64,000 bases of DNA from positions 1-64,000 of the forward strand of contig NZ_JACGWA010000012.1 in the NCBI RefSeq assembly GCF_014077505.1, written 5' to 3'. Within the stretch, counting starts at the first letter, position 1. The number at the start of each line of letters is the position of its first letter. Positions 9,670 through 18,823 of this stretch are shown here, piece after piece. The DNA is from Colwellia sp. BRX10-3. Its GTDB lineage: Bacteria > Pseudomonadota > Gammaproteobacteria > Enterobacterales > Alteromonadaceae. The notes beneath the pieces are model-generated. The model ran no database searches. It was not told the origin of the DNA and worked only from the letters and a program-made list of their open reading frames with translations. The translations under genes and the position numbers were made by a program.

Positions 9670-10239
9670 CTAGTGCAAAGTCTCTTTTTTATCTTGTTGC
9701 GCTGGTGGTGCACCTAATTCAGTAAAACAAAGTAAAGCGGAAATTCTGACATATTCGGCAATTTCAAAATACGCTTGCTCTGTAGCTTCATTTTCTTCCA
9801 TTTCGTCAGACAAGTTAGCAATTTCACCAAAGTCTACCAACACTTCTTTAACATCGTCAGATAACGCAGCGTTTTTTGTTTGTTGTAAACCAAAGCCTAA
9901 GTTAAAGCCTTGTACCCACTTACCTAATGCGTGTCCGCGTTCAATAATTGAGTCGTCGTCATCTGGCAGCATTAATTGAAAGCCGTATGAATCATCAAGA
10001 ATATGCTGCCAAATATCACTGTAAATGTCTTTTACTAAGCTTTTAATTACTGCGGGTAAACCTTCAGCGTTATTGAGCATATCGTTAACCATAGCGATAT
10101 AGTCGCTACTTTCAAATTCAAAGCCTGCAGAAATTAAACCGGTAAGCACTCCATGAATTTCAGCGGCATGTGCTTCAATACCTTCGCTGGTTAAAATCGC
10201 TTGTACAGAGGAAAAATCTAAAGAGGTGCTATCAGCCAT
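9670..10239 (-). CDS. ygfB: YgfB/YecA family protein (UPF0149)
   Basis: This 189-residue acidic protein has the UPF0149 pattern, with 'HAAEIHGVLTGLI' near the N-terminus, 'WVQGFNLGF' in the middle and 'ALLCFTELG' near the C-terminus. The family is conserved upstream of pepP in gammaproteobacteria; its biochemical function here is not shown by sequence. It is the first gene of the minus-strand group and is divergent from zapA across a 235-base spacer. Confidence 0.92.
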   Translation of the reverse strand: MADSTSLDFSSVQAILTSEGIEAHAAEIHGVLTGLISAGFEFESSDYIAMVNDMLNNAEGLPAVIKSLVKDIYSDIWQHILDDSYGFQLMLPDDDDSIIERGHALGKWVQGFNLGFGLQQTKNAALSDDVKEVLVDFGEIANLSDEMEENEATEQAYFEIAEYVRISALLCFTELGAPPAQQDKKETLH

Positions 10240-10474
10240 AAAAATATAAATTCAATCGGGGGTATATTGCTAGCTATCTTAACATTGGCATAGCCTTGAT
10301 TCCAGAAAAAACCATAGAGATCACTTGCATAGTGCAACACTCATCGTTATAGTTCCCCTTTATGGCGTACTAAGTTTGGTGTTCATTACTTTTCTTGGTA
10401 TTTCAAGCTAGTAGCACAATATTTTGAGCTGATGGCTCAATAAATTTAAATAATGCATTGAGAATAACCGCGCA

Positions 10475-10780
10475 ATGAGCCAACACACAGTAACCATAAA
10501 TGTTGCCAGCAAACGACTAAAAGTCGCTTGTCCTGCTGGCCATGAATCGGCGTTACTGCAAGCAGCGGATGAAATAAACAAACGTTTAGAGCAAGACGCC
10601 AAGAAAAACCACTCTTCAAAAACCCCTGAACAATCACTGGTGATGATGTCATTAAACCTTGCCCATGATTTGCTTCAAGCCCGCAATGAACTCGAACAAG
10701 AACGCGAGAAAATGCAAAGTAAAATTGAATTACTGCAAGCCACCATAGAACAAGCGGTAAACCGTACCAAAACAGCCTAG
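10475..10780 (+). CDS. zapA: Cell division protein ZapA
   Basis: ZapA binds FtsZ and promotes Z-ring bundling. The 101-residue protein starts 'MSQHTVTINVASKRLKVACP', has the typical 'LLQAADEINKRLEQ' segment and 'MSLNLAHDLL', and ends in a predicted coiled coil rich in Glu, Gln and Lys. It stands divergent to ygfB and directly upstream of the 6S RNA gene, the standard gammaproteobacterial arrangement. Confidence 0.95.
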   Translation: MSQHTVTINVASKRLKVACPAGHESALLQAADEINKRLEQDAKKNHSSKTPEQSLVMMSLNLAHDLLQARNELEQEREKMQSKIELLQATIEQAVNRTKTA

Positions 10781-10908
10781 TTACCTACCTATTATTCAAC
10801 ACAATTTCAAAAATTGCATTTTCGTTTAAAGAAACTTCAATTCGTTCAAGCATTAACCAATCAGGTCTTACAAGTGATAAAAGACTTAATTCGGCTAGCA
10901 TTATTCGC

Positions 10909-10914
10909 TATAAT
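10909..10914 (+). promoter_or_regulatory. -10 element of the 6S RNA gene
   Basis: A perfect TATAAT lies seven bases before the expected 5' end of 6S RNA. The base at the usual -35 distance is part of TTAATT, a weak match. Confidence 0.55.
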
Positions 10915-10920
10915 GACTCT

Positions 10921-11098
10921 GACTTCTGGGGTGTTTGTATGTGAACTATGTCCCTGAGCCGATAAGTTTTACCTAAGGATGTTGATTATTAGCTATTGTG
11001 CAAGCCCGGCTCGTATCGGGAAGCCTACGGTTAGAATGATACGTCCGCCCTGAACACCCGGTGTTCAGGACAAATGTGAACTGCGGCACCTTGGAAGT
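10921..11098 (+). ncRNA. ssrS: 6S RNA
   Basis: 6S RNA mimics an open promoter and binds the sigma70 RNA polymerase holoenzyme. The conserved 'GTCCCTGAGCCGAT' on the 5' arm (10950 onward), 'GAAGCCT' in the 3' half and the closing 'TGCGGCACC' are present. The ends pair (CTTCTGGGGTG with GGCACCTTGGAAG). An internal hairpin, CCTGAACACC/GGTGTTCAGG, sits in the 3' arm. It lies just after zapA as expected; the usual downstream ygfA gene is not present. Confidence 0.93.
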
Positions 11099-11433
11099 CA
11101 CTTCTATCAGCCTCATTATAATTCCACTGCATATCAATAATATATATTACAGCCCGCAGCAAAAATGCATATCGGATTTTAGCACTTAAAAATCATAGTA
11201 TTAACACCTTTACACCATGAACAACTGCACATAAATCGTTAGATGTGATTTAACAATTGTCAGCCTAAATATCGTCGTAAAACGAAAGGAAGCACAGCAG
11301 TAATCAGATGTAATTTTGACTACGAAATTTCGCAAAGCACTTTCCTTTATCTAAAAATGTATAGATCTCATTTACATGTTGATAATATACTTATTACAAC
11401 TAACAACACCTCGACCTAAGCTGCTCTGACTTA
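11099..11433. other. Intergenic region between 6S RNA and murI
   Basis: This 335-base AT-rich stretch contains no open frame of note, no recognisable RNA and no clear terminator. It is where ygfA (5-formyltetrahydrofolate cyclo-ligase) is found in E. coli, but no remnant of that gene was seen. Confidence 0.6.
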
Positions 11434-12288
11434 ATGCCCACACAAAACAAAGCTGATATAAAAAGCACTATTTCAACCTTAAAAAGTGAGCTGCAAGCGA
11501 CTAATGATGAGCCTATTGGTATTTTCGACTCAGGCGTGGGTGGTTTATCTATCGCTCAATGCATAAATCAGCAATTACCCAATGAAAACTTACTCTACGT
11601 TGCCGATACCTTACATGCGCCTTACGGTGAAAAGTCGGCTGAGTTTATTCAGCAACGCGTTAATGAAATTGCCCAGTGGTTTATTAAACGTAAAGCCAAA
11701 GCAATTGTTGTTGCCTGCAATACCGCCACTGTTAATGCTATAGACCAACTACGTAAAAATATTTCAATTCCTGTTATTGGTGTAGAGCCTGCCATAAAGC
11801 CTGCGGCAAATTTAAGTAAAAACAAAAAAGTAGCGATATTAGTGACTAAAGCTACGGCTGAAAATCAACGTTTTTTAGCTTTAGTGACACAATATAGTAA
11901 TAACAGTGAAGTTATAATCCAACCCTGCCCTGGCTTGGTTGAGCTTATTGAGCAAGATATGAAAAATTCGCCTGAGTGCAAATTAATGCTCACAACCTAT
12001 TTAATGCCTTTGCTCGAAAAAGGTGTAGATACTATTGTGCTAGGTTGTACACATTACCCGTTAGTAAAAAACTTAATTGGTGAAATTTGTGGTGACAGCG
12101 TAATGGTCATGGAAACAGCACAACCTGTAACTGAGCAATTACAAAGACAATTAGCGTTACATAAACTCGTTAACCTGAGCAATAACTTAGGTACAACTAC
12201 ATTTTATAGTTCAAAATATAGCCCAACACAGCGAGCGCTTTTTACTCACATTTGGCAAGGCCCATTAATTCTAAATTCTTATCCCTAA
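11434..12288 (+). CDS. murI: Glutamate racemase
   Basis: MurI makes D-glutamate for peptidoglycan. The two catalytic cysteines are Cys95 in 'VVACNTATVNA' and Cys205 in 'VLGCTHYPL'. The N-terminal 'IGIFDSGVGGLS' and 'VADTLHAPYGEKS' are also diagnostic. About 27 residues precede the core, a little more than usual, and no strong ribosome binding site is seen before the ATG. No better ATG or GTG lies in frame before the core. It is followed by metK. Confidence 0.95.
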   Translation: MPTQNKADIKSTISTLKSELQATNDEPIGIFDSGVGGLSIAQCINQQLPNENLLYVADTLHAPYGEKSAEFIQQRVNEIAQWFIKRKAKAIVVACNTATVNAIDQLRKNISIPVIGVEPAIKPAANLSKNKKVAILVTKATAENQRFLALVTQYSNNSEVIIQPCPGLVELIEQDMKNSPECKLMLTTYLMPLLEKGVDTIVLGCTHYPLVKNLIGEICGDSVMVMETAQPVTEQLQRQLALHKLVNLSNNLGTTTFYSSKYSPTQRALFTHIWQGPLILNSYP

Positions 12289-12353
12289 TCTAGTATTTAC
12301 AGATGTTTATCTCTGAAAAATTTAATATCTGCCGAGAGTATGACTATCATTAA

Positions 12354-12377
12354 AGACGTTTAGACATCTAGGCGTAA
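12354..12377 (+). promoter_or_regulatory. MetJ operator (tandem met boxes) upstream of metK
   Basis: Three adjacent 8-mers resemble the met box AGACGTCT: AGACGTTT (12354-12361, 7/8), AGACATCT (12362-12369, 7/8) and AGGCGTAA (12370-12377, 5/8). Tandem met boxes are the binding sites of the MetJ repressor with S-adenosylmethionine, and metK is a known MetJ target in gammaproteobacteria. A looser copy, AGATGTTT, lies at 12301-12308. Confidence 0.75.
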
Positions 12378-12428
12378 ATAATTCTAGAAAAACGCTTGCT
12401 AAACAGTTAGAATATCGCCATTAAAGAC

Positions 12429-12485
12429 TAATACCAAATAAGCGGTTAACGCTAAGTGACTTATTTAAAAGTCCAATTGGTATAA
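12429..12485. repeat. TAATACCAA ... TTGGTATAA inverted repeat in the metK leader
   Basis: TAATACCAA (12429-12437) is mirrored by TTGGTATAA (12477-12485), with an inner AAATAAG/CTTATTT pairing. It lies between the MetJ operator and the metK start and probably folds in the mRNA leader. The same TAATACCAA word recurs twice downstream of metK, suggesting a dispersed repeat family. Confidence 0.55.
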
Positions 12486-12517
12486 GATTGTTTTTCAGTT
12501 AATTTTTACGAGGGTTT

Positions 12518-13705
12518 ATGTCTACACACCTTTTTACTTCTGAGTCAGTGTCAGAAGGACATCCAGATAAAATAGCCGATCAAATTTCTGATGCGGTTTT
12601 AGATGCTATTATTGCCAAAGACAAAAATGCACGCGTTGCTTGTGAAACTATGGTAAAAACTGGTGTTGCTATTATTTCAGGTGAGGTTTCCACTTCTGCT
12701 TGGGTAGATTTAGAACAAATTACCCGTGACGTTATTTCTGAGATAGGTTATACATCTTCAGATGTTGGTTTTGATGGCGCAACCTGTGGCATTATGAATT
12801 TAATAGGTCAACAATCACCAGAAATTGCTCAAGGTGTAGATCGCGTTAAGCCAGAAGACCAAGGTGCTGGTGACCAAGGTTTAATGTTTGGTTATGCAAC
12901 CAATGAAACCGAAACCTTAATGCCTGCGCCATTATACTACTCTCATCGTTTAGTTGAACGTCAAGCAGAAGCGCGAAAGTCAGGTATTTTACCTTGGTTG
13001 CGTCCTGATGCAAAAAGCCAAGTTACCTTTATTTATGAAGATAACAAGCCTGTTGCTATTGATACAGTTGTATTGTCAACACAACATAACCCTGATATCA
13101 AACAAGAAGACTTGCACGATGCGGTAATGGAAAACATTATCAAGCATGTTTTACCTGCAGAATTGTTAACTAAAGACACTAAATACCATATCAACCCTAC
13201 TGGCCGTTTTGTTATTGGTGGCCCAGTGGGTGATTGTGGTTTAACCGGTCGTAAAATTATTGTTGATACTTATGGCGGCATGGCTCGTCATGGTGGTGGT
13301 GCTTTCTCTGGTAAAGATCCATCAAAAGTCGATCGCAGTGCTGCTTATGCAGGTCGTTACGTTGCTAAAAATATTGTTGCGGCTGGCTTGGCTGATCGCT
13401 GTGAAATTCAAATATCTTACGCCATTGGTGTTGCTGAACCGACCTCAATATCAATTGATACTTTTGGTACGGGTAAAGTATCTGAAGAGCGCTTAGTTGA
13501 AATTGTACGTGAACATTTTGACCTACGCCCATACGGTATAACTAAAATGTTAGATCTGCTTCACCCTATGTATAAGCAAACAGCTGCTTATGGTCACTTT
13601 GGTCGTGAACCATTTGAAATGACCGTTGGCGATGATACCTTCACAGCATTTAGCTGGGAAAAAACGGATAAAGCGGAGGCACTTCGCCTGTCAGCTGGTA
13701 TCTAA
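12518..13705 (+). CDS. metK: S-adenosylmethionine synthetase
   Basis: MetK makes S-adenosylmethionine from methionine and ATP. The protein begins '[20 protein letters not shown]' and contains the ATP-binding '[12 protein letters not shown]' and the loop '[16 protein letters not shown]'. Length is 395 residues, with a full C-terminus. A clear GAGG-type ribosome binding site precedes the ATG. It is expressed alone, with a MetJ operator upstream and a terminator downstream. Confidence 0.98.
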   Translation: MSTHLFTSESVSEGHPDKIADQISDAVLDAIIAKDKNARVACETMVKTGVAIISGEVSTSAWVDLEQITRDVISEIGYTSSDVGFDGATCGIMNLIGQQSPEIAQGVDRVKPEDQGAGDQGLMFGYATNETETLMPAPLYYSHRLVERQAEARKSGILPWLRPDAKSQVTFIYEDNKPVAIDTVVLSTQHNPDIKQEDLHDAVMENIIKHVLPAELLTKDTKYHINPTGRFVIGGPVGDCGLTGRKIIVDTYGGMARHGGGAFSGKDPSKVDRSAAYAGRYVAKNIVAAGLADRCEIQISYAIGVAEPTSISIDTFGTGKVSEERLVEIVREHFDLRPYGITKMLDLLHPMYKQTAAYGHFGREPFEMTVGDDTFTAFSWEKTDKAEALRLSAGI

Positions 13706-13722
13706 TAAAATGTTTATTTAAC

Positions 13723-13751
13723 AAAAGCCGCTCATTGAGCGGTTTTTTTTT
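13723..13751 (+). terminator. Rho-independent terminator after metK
   Basis: AAAAGCCGCTCA pairs with TGAGCGGTTTTT and is followed by nine T residues, directly after the metK stop codon. Confidence 0.9.
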
Positions 13752-13776
13752 GTTTATGGATACTGCCAAAGATAAA

Positions 13777-14091
13777 TAATACCAACTTTTTTCTCACCAA
13801 CAATTGAATTTACTGTTTAATGCCCTTATCTACAGGCTATATTAGAAATTGTAATCAATAACATAATCTGGCACAAAACATTAGCCTTTCATCAACATTA
13901 GCCTTAGCGCAGACAGTTAATGTAATACCAATTTGATTAATGAACAGCTCATTTTTACTGGTTAAAATTAAAATCTATAGCGTTATAAAATTTATATGTA
14001 GAATAACTACTTATTAAATTTAATGCTTTGTATTTATCCATTTTTACTGATGAAAAAGTAGCTCACTTAATCAGTCAAATTAATATAAACT
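13777..14091. repeat. Intergenic repeat-rich region between metK and rsmE
   Basis: TAATACCAA occurs at 13777-13785 and 13923-13931. The segment from 13923 (TTTGATTAATGAACAGCTC) is an imperfect inverted copy of 14041-14090 (GAGCTA..TTAATC..CAAATTAATA on the other strand). The 11-mer CATTTTTACTG appears directly at 13950-13960 and 14039-14049. The arrangement resembles a small palindromic intergenic element of about 170 bases. No gene is seen in the 426 bases between metK and rsmE. Confidence 0.5.
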
Positions 14092-14131
14092 CAATAAACG
14101 AATAGCAGATTACTAAATATGGATAACTTTT

Positions 14132-14878
14132 ATGCGTAACCCTCGTATTTACCAAGCACAAGCATTTGAAGTTGGCCAAACACAAGCATTAAATGAAGAC
14201 GCTTTTGGACATATTGTGCGAGTATTACGTCTTAAAGACGGCGATGACATTACGCTATTTAATGGCATCGCAGAGCAACAAGGGTATTTCGAGTATCAAG
14301 CAAAGCTTTGTAATGTAAATAAAAAACATGCCGATGTAGAAATTATTGCTAAAAATCTCATCGAAAACGAATCACCACTCAACATTCATTTAGCGCAAGG
14401 TATTTCACGTGGCGAGCGCATGGACTTTACCCTGCAAAAATCAGTAGAGCTAGGTGTTAATACGATTACACCTATTTTTACTGAACGTTGTAATGTAAAA
14501 CTCAGTGGCGAGCGTTTAGAGAAAAAACATCAGCAATGGCAAAAAATAGTCATCAGTGCTTGTGAGCAAAGTGGCCGATGTACGGTCCCTATTGTTGCAG
14601 CGCCCATTTATTTAGATGATTGGTTACAGCAAGAAAGTACCGCATTAAAGCTAAATTTACACCCTAAAGCCCAACACTCGATTATGAGTTTACCGATTGA
14701 AAATCAACGGGTTCGATTATTGATCGGGCCAGAAGGCGGTTTAAGTAACAATGAAATTGCTCGTGCTAATACGGCTGGTTTTCACGACGTATTACTTGGG
14801 CCTAGGGTATTAAGAACAGAAACTGCAGCCTTAACCGCGATTACAGCATTACAGTGTCGTTATGGTGATTTAACTTAA
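14132..14878 (+). CDS. rsmE: 16S rRNA (uracil-1498-N3) methyltransferase
   Basis: RsmE is a SPOUT-class methyltransferase acting on U1498 of 16S rRNA. The trefoil-knot SAM-binding region reads 'RLLIGPEGGLSNNE' and 'LLGPRVLRTETA'. The N-terminal PUA-like domain includes 'HIVRVLRLKDGD'. Length is 248 residues. It starts the conserved rsmE-gshB-yqgE-ruvX group. Confidence 0.96.
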   Translation: MRNPRIYQAQAFEVGQTQALNEDAFGHIVRVLRLKDGDDITLFNGIAEQQGYFEYQAKLCNVNKKHADVEIIAKNLIENESPLNIHLAQGISRGERMDFTLQKSVELGVNTITPIFTERCNVKLSGERLEKKHQQWQKIVISACEQSGRCTVPIVAAPIYLDDWLQQESTALKLNLHPKAQHSIMSLPIENQRVRLLIGPEGGLSNNEIARANTAGFHDVLLGPRVLRTETAALTAITALQCRYGDLT

Positions 14879-14987
14879 CTTAGCGTTAAGTTAAATCACC
14901 CTCAATAACGGTTAGCAGAATTTAACGGCTTGGCGCATGTAAACAATGCAATGGCATTTATCAAAATATAATATTTAGGACAAACAC

Positions 14988-15941
14988 ATGAGCATAAAAA
15001 TTGGCGTTGTTATGGACCCTATTTCTGAGGTCAAGGTAAAAAAAGATTCTTCAATGGCGATGATGCTTGAAGCGCAAGCGCGTGGTTATGAAATTTACTA
15101 CATGGAAATGCAAGATCTCTATTTAGAGCAAGGTGTTTGTCGCGCAACAGCAGCAAAAGTTAGAGTATTTGACGACACAGAACATTGGTATGAGTTAGAT
15201 GAACGAGAAGACATCAACGTTGCTGATTTAGATGCGGTATTAATGCGTAAAGATCCGCCGTTTGACACTGAATTTATTTATGCCACTTACATGTTAGAAC
15301 GTGCTGAAGTTGCCGGTACCTTAATTGTTAATAAGCCGCAAAGTTTGCGCGATTGTAACGAAAAATTATTTACCGCTTGGTTTCCAGAATTAACCCCGAA
15401 AACATTGGTGACACGTAATAACCAAAAAATTCGAGAGTTTCATAAAGAAAACAAAGACATTATCATCAAACCTCTGGACGGAATGGGCGGCTCATCAATT
15501 TTCCGTATCGGTGAAAATGATCCTAATGTTGGCGTAATTCTAGAAACATTAACTGCGCATTCGACACAATATGCTATGGTTCAAGAGTACCTTCCAGAAA
15601 TCGTTGACGGTGATAAACGTATATTAATCGTGAATGGTGAACCAATGCCTTACTGTTTAGCCCGCATTCCTGCACAAGGAGAAACCCGAGGTAATTTAGC
15701 CGCAGGTGGTCGTGGTGTAGCACGGCCATTAAGTGCTAGTGATAAACTTATTGCTGAAACTATTGCTCCAGAATTGAAAAAACGCGGCTTATTTTTTGTT
15801 GGTTTAGATGTTATTGGTGACAAAGTCACTGAAATTAATGTTACTAGCCCAACTTGTATTCGCGAAATTGAAGCAGCATACCCGATAAATATTAGCGGTA
15901 AATTAATGGATGCTATCGAGCAAAACATTAAAAAACGCTAA
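14988..15941 (+). CDS. gshB: Glutathione synthetase
   Basis: GshB joins gamma-glutamylcysteine and glycine using ATP. It is an ATP-grasp enzyme with 'GVVMDPISEVKVKKDSS' at the N-terminus, 'LMRKDPPFDTEFIY', the 'IIKPLDGMGGSSIFR' loop and 'EINVTSPTCIREIE' at the C-terminal metal-binding site. Length (317 residues) is standard, and the ATG follows an AGGA-type ribosome binding site. Confidence 0.97.
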   Translation: MSIKIGVVMDPISEVKVKKDSSMAMMLEAQARGYEIYYMEMQDLYLEQGVCRATAAKVRVFDDTEHWYELDEREDINVADLDAVLMRKDPPFDTEFIYATYMLERAEVAGTLIVNKPQSLRDCNEKLFTAWFPELTPKTLVTRNNQKIREFHKENKDIIIKPLDGMGGSSIFRIGENDPNVGVILETLTAHSTQYAMVQEYLPEIVDGDKRILIVNGEPMPYCLARIPAQGETRGNLAAGGRGVARPLSASDKLIAETIAPELKKRGLFFVGLDVIGDKVTEINVTSPTCIREIEAAYPINISGKLMDAIEQNIKKR

Positions 15942-16016
15942 TTTAATCCTTTTAGTATTAGATGCTAAAGGCAAATTACCTTTAGCGTATTTCTTCTTGA
16001 TTATTAAGGTATATTT

Positions 16017-16571
16017 ATGAATAGTTTTGAAAATCAACTTTTGATTGCTATGCCCAATTTAGACGACTCCTATTTTAATAAAACGGTGACTTATATCTGC
16101 GAGCATAACGCGGAAGGGGCGATGGGTTTGATCATAAATCTTCCTATCAACATCACCTTAAACGAATTATTAACCCAAATTGATGAAGATAAAACTGAAG
16201 CACCTGAGTTAGACCAACAAGTATTAACCGGCGGCCCAGTATCACAAGACCGCGGTTTTGTTTTACACAGTACGCAAACTGGTTGGAATAGCTCTTTGGC
16301 GTTAACTGATGACGTGATGATCACCACCTCAAAAGATATTTTAATGGCACTTGGTACAACACAAGCACCGAAAAAATTTATGGTCACGCTTGGTTATGCA
16401 GGTTGGGGACCCGGCCAATTAGAAGAAGAAATTAAAGCTAACTCTTGGCTACTAACTCCTGCTGACGGCGATATTATATTTAATACCCCTATTGAACAAA
16501 GATGGAAAAAAGCCACTGAAAAGTTGGGCATTGATATGGCGCATTTATCCAGTGAAGTTGGGCATGCATAA
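16017..16571 (+). CDS. yqgE: UPF0301 (YqgE) family protein
   Basis: This 184-residue protein has the family segments '[13 protein letters not shown]', '[10 protein letters not shown]', '[16 protein letters not shown]' and '[13 protein letters not shown]'. Its function is unknown. It overlaps ruvX by one base (stop TAA sharing its last A with the ATG), indicating translational coupling. Confidence 0.95.
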   Translation: MNSFENQLLIAMPNLDDSYFNKTVTYICEHNAEGAMGLIINLPINITLNELLTQIDEDKTEAPELDQQVLTGGPVSQDRGFVLHSTQTGWNSSLALTDDVMITTSKDILMALGTTQAPKKFMVTLGYAGWGPGQLEEEIKANSWLLTPADGDIIFNTPIEQRWKKATEKLGIDMAHLSSEVGHA

Positions 16572-17008
16572 TGGCGAGTAAAGCAACGGTTGGCGAACGT
16601 ACAATACTGGGTTTTGATTTTGGCAAAAAATATATTGGTGTTGCTGTGGGTCAAGAAATAACCGGCTCAGCTTCGCCTTTAGGCTCAGTTAAAGCACGTG
16701 ATGGCATTCCTGATTGGGATGGCATGACTAAGTTTATCAACGAATGGCAACCCGACTTCATTGTTGTAGGTTTACCACTAAATATGGACGGCAGCGAGCA
16801 GCAGCTAACACACGACGCTAAAAAGTTTGGTAACCGTGTATCTGGGCGTTTTGGCCTCAAAGTTGAATTTCAAGATGAACGTCTAACAACGGCTACCGCT
16901 AAAGAAGCCTTGTTCGCTGAGGGTGGTTACCGTAATCTTAAAAAAGATAATATCGATGCAGCATCGGCAAAATTAATTATAGAAAGTTACTTTGAAAATC
17001 AATATTAA
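16571..17008 (+). CDS. ruvX: Putative Holliday junction resolvase / pre-16S rRNA nuclease YqgF
   Basis: The RNase H-like fold is indicated by '[16 protein letters not shown]', '[13 protein letters not shown]' and the acidic '[11 protein letters not shown]' and '[13 protein letters not shown]' motifs. Length is 145 residues. The family is linked to maturation of the 16S rRNA 5' end. It follows yqgE with a one-base overlap. Confidence 0.95.
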   Translation: MASKATVGERTILGFDFGKKYIGVAVGQEITGSASPLGSVKARDGIPDWDGMTKFINEWQPDFIVVGLPLNMDGSEQQLTHDAKKFGNRVSGRFGLKVEFQDERLTTATAKEALFAEGGYRNLKKDNIDAASAKLIIESYFENQY

Positions 17009-17101
17009 GCGTATAAATTTTGATAAAATCGTTCAGTTATTAGTAATGCCAATGTTTTGTTTATCTTGGCTTACGCCCTTACCTAATATTACGAGTATTT
17101 A

Positions 17102-18034
17102 ATGGATATTTTTACCCTTATTAGTCCATTGATTATTGTAGGCTTTATCGGCTTTTTACTGGCTAAAAGTGGTTGGTTTAACAAAGCCCAAGTTGATACC
17201 TTAACTAAATTTACCTTTAATCTCGCCATTCCAGCTTTTTTATTTCAACAACTAGCTAATGCCGATATGAGCAAAATAGATTTAAATATCTATAGTGCCT
17301 TTTATTTGCCGTTATTATTGGTGTATGCCTTAGCTTGGGCAATAAACTATTATTTTCATAAACATTTAAAGCACGATCTTCCTGCCTCGGCTGTTTACGC
17401 CTTTGGCGCTGGTTATTCAAATAATGTTATTGTTGGAATGCCTATTGCCTTAATGGTGCTAGGCGAGCAAGTGCTTCCAACAATATTTCTTGTCATCAGT
17501 TTACATAGCGCGCTGTTAATTGGCATAACCAGTGTATTAGCGGTTAATATTGCAGAGTTTAAATGGCGGATATTTATCAAGCAAACCTTTAGCAACCCAT
17601 TATTAATTGCCATAACGGGCGGTTTTATCATTAATTTACTGGCGATAAAGTTGCCAATAGTAATTAACAACAGTTTGTTATTGTTAGGTAAACCAGCGAT
17701 TACATTGGCATTGTTTTTACTTGGCGCCTCGCTTGCCTTTTATAAAATACGCAGTGAAGTTAAGTTTATTGTTACTGCCAGCGTAATAAAATTATTACTT
17801 TTACCAAGTATTATCCTGTTAACTAGCCACTTTATATTTCAGTTTTCGGCTATCACTACCATGACTTTAGTTATTTTAAGCGCAAGCCCTACTGGGGTAA
17901 ATGCTTATTTAATTGCAAAACAACATGGTAAACATCAAGAAACCATAGCTGGAATAGTGGTTGTTACTACCCTAATGTCTATTATTTCTATTCCGCTATG
18001 GATATGGGGCTTGTCGAGCGTATTTAGCTTATAA
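17102..18034 (+). CDS. AEC family transporter (auxin efflux carrier-like permease)
   Basis: A 310-residue hydrophobic protein with about ten membrane segments split into two halves around residue 150-165, as in the AEC/BART-type permeases. Seen features include 'FTFNLAIPAFLFQQLA' in the first half, the 'YSNNVIVGMPIALMVLGEQ' segment and 'SASPTGVNAYLIAKQHG' near the C-terminus, all typical of bacterial AEC proteins. The substrate is not predictable; organic acids are common. It ends 18 bases from the convergent DsrE-like gene, with no terminator between. Confidence 0.88.
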   Translation: MDIFTLISPLIIVGFIGFLLAKSGWFNKAQVDTLTKFTFNLAIPAFLFQQLANADMSKIDLNIYSAFYLPLLLVYALAWAINYYFHKHLKHDLPASAVYAFGAGYSNNVIVGMPIALMVLGEQVLPTIFLVISLHSALLIGITSVLAVNIAEFKWRIFIKQTFSNPLLIAITGGFIINLLAIKLPIVINNSLLLLGKPAITLALFLLGASLAFYKIRSEVKFIVTASVIKLLLLPSIILLTSHFIFQFSAITTMTLVILSASPTGVNAYLIAKQHGKHQETIAGIVVVTTLMSIISIPLWIWGLSSVFSL

Positions 18035-18052
18035 AGCCGCTTGTCTATTACA

Positions 18053-18598
18053 CTAAAATGGGTTCAGAGTATAACCTTGGTTTTGTAAAACGCTATGAGC
18101 TGTCATTGCAGATAATGCCATTTGAACGCCAGGCTCTAACATTTCATTGCTAATACCGTGGTACGCTGCAGATTGGCCACAGACATAAATCGTTACTTGG
18201 TTTTTCATTAAATCTTGCAGCAGTGCAGTATTGGCATTTTTCTGTTGATGTTTTTCTTGGTACAACTGCCCTTTTAGTAAGTCAAACCCTGCTTTACCGT
18301 GAACGACTAGCGCTAAATTAATATTTTTTGCCGGCACACCATTCGCTACATGCATATTGATAAAACGCGCTAGCTTTTCAATTTTTGTATTAACAGCACC
18401 AATTTCACTTTGCTTGACAAGGTCAAAAGCGACTTTAAAGGTACTGTTTTTATCAAAATTAAAATCTTGCTGTACTTTGGCATGCTTACCATAGTTTTTG
18501 ATAGCGGGTCCTGACATAAATTTATCAGCGCTCGCGGTTGCCATATTAGCGGTAATTAAAGCTAAGATGATCATGATAAAACGTATTCTTGATAACAT
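18053..18598 (-). CDS. Exported DsrE/DsrF-like protein
   Basis: The 181-residue product starts with a short basic end and a hydrophobic stretch ending 'ANMATASA', a likely signal peptide, so it is probably periplasmic. The rest resembles the DsrE/F fold: 'INLALVVHGKAGFDLL' followed by 'VTIYVCGQSAAYHGI', where the Cys occupies the position used for sulfur carriage in some relatives. No other sulfur-transfer genes are nearby. Role unknown. Confidence 0.7.
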   Translation of the reverse strand: MLSRIRFIMIILALITANMATASADKFMSGPAIKNYGKHAKVQQDFNFDKNSTFKVAFDLVKQSEIGAVNTKIEKLARFINMHVANGVPAKNINLALVVHGKAGFDLLKGQLYQEKHQQKNANTALLQDLMKNQVTIYVCGQSAAYHGISNEMLEPGVQMALSAMTAHSVLQNQGYTLNPF

Positions 18599-18770
18599 TG
18601 GATTGTCCTTTTATTGTCTGTAAATAATTTTATGAGCTGAAGCTTACTAGTAATAAAGAAATTGCTTCAAGTTTAATTTTAACCAATAGAGTAATATATT
18701 TATAAGTTACTGAGATGGCATATAATGGTCATATAATGTTAGTGAACAAAGAAGTCACTGCTTAAAAACA

Positions 18771-18800
18771 AAAAAGCATGCCGATATAAGCATGCTTTTT
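18771..18800 (-). terminator. Rho-independent terminator after pilU
   Basis: AAAAAGCATGC (18771-18781) and GCATGCTTTTT (18790-18800) form an 11-base stem with an eight-base loop, about 25 bases beyond the pilU stop codon on the minus strand. Confidence 0.85.
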
Positions 18801-18823
18801 AGTATTTACTGACTTCAGTGACC

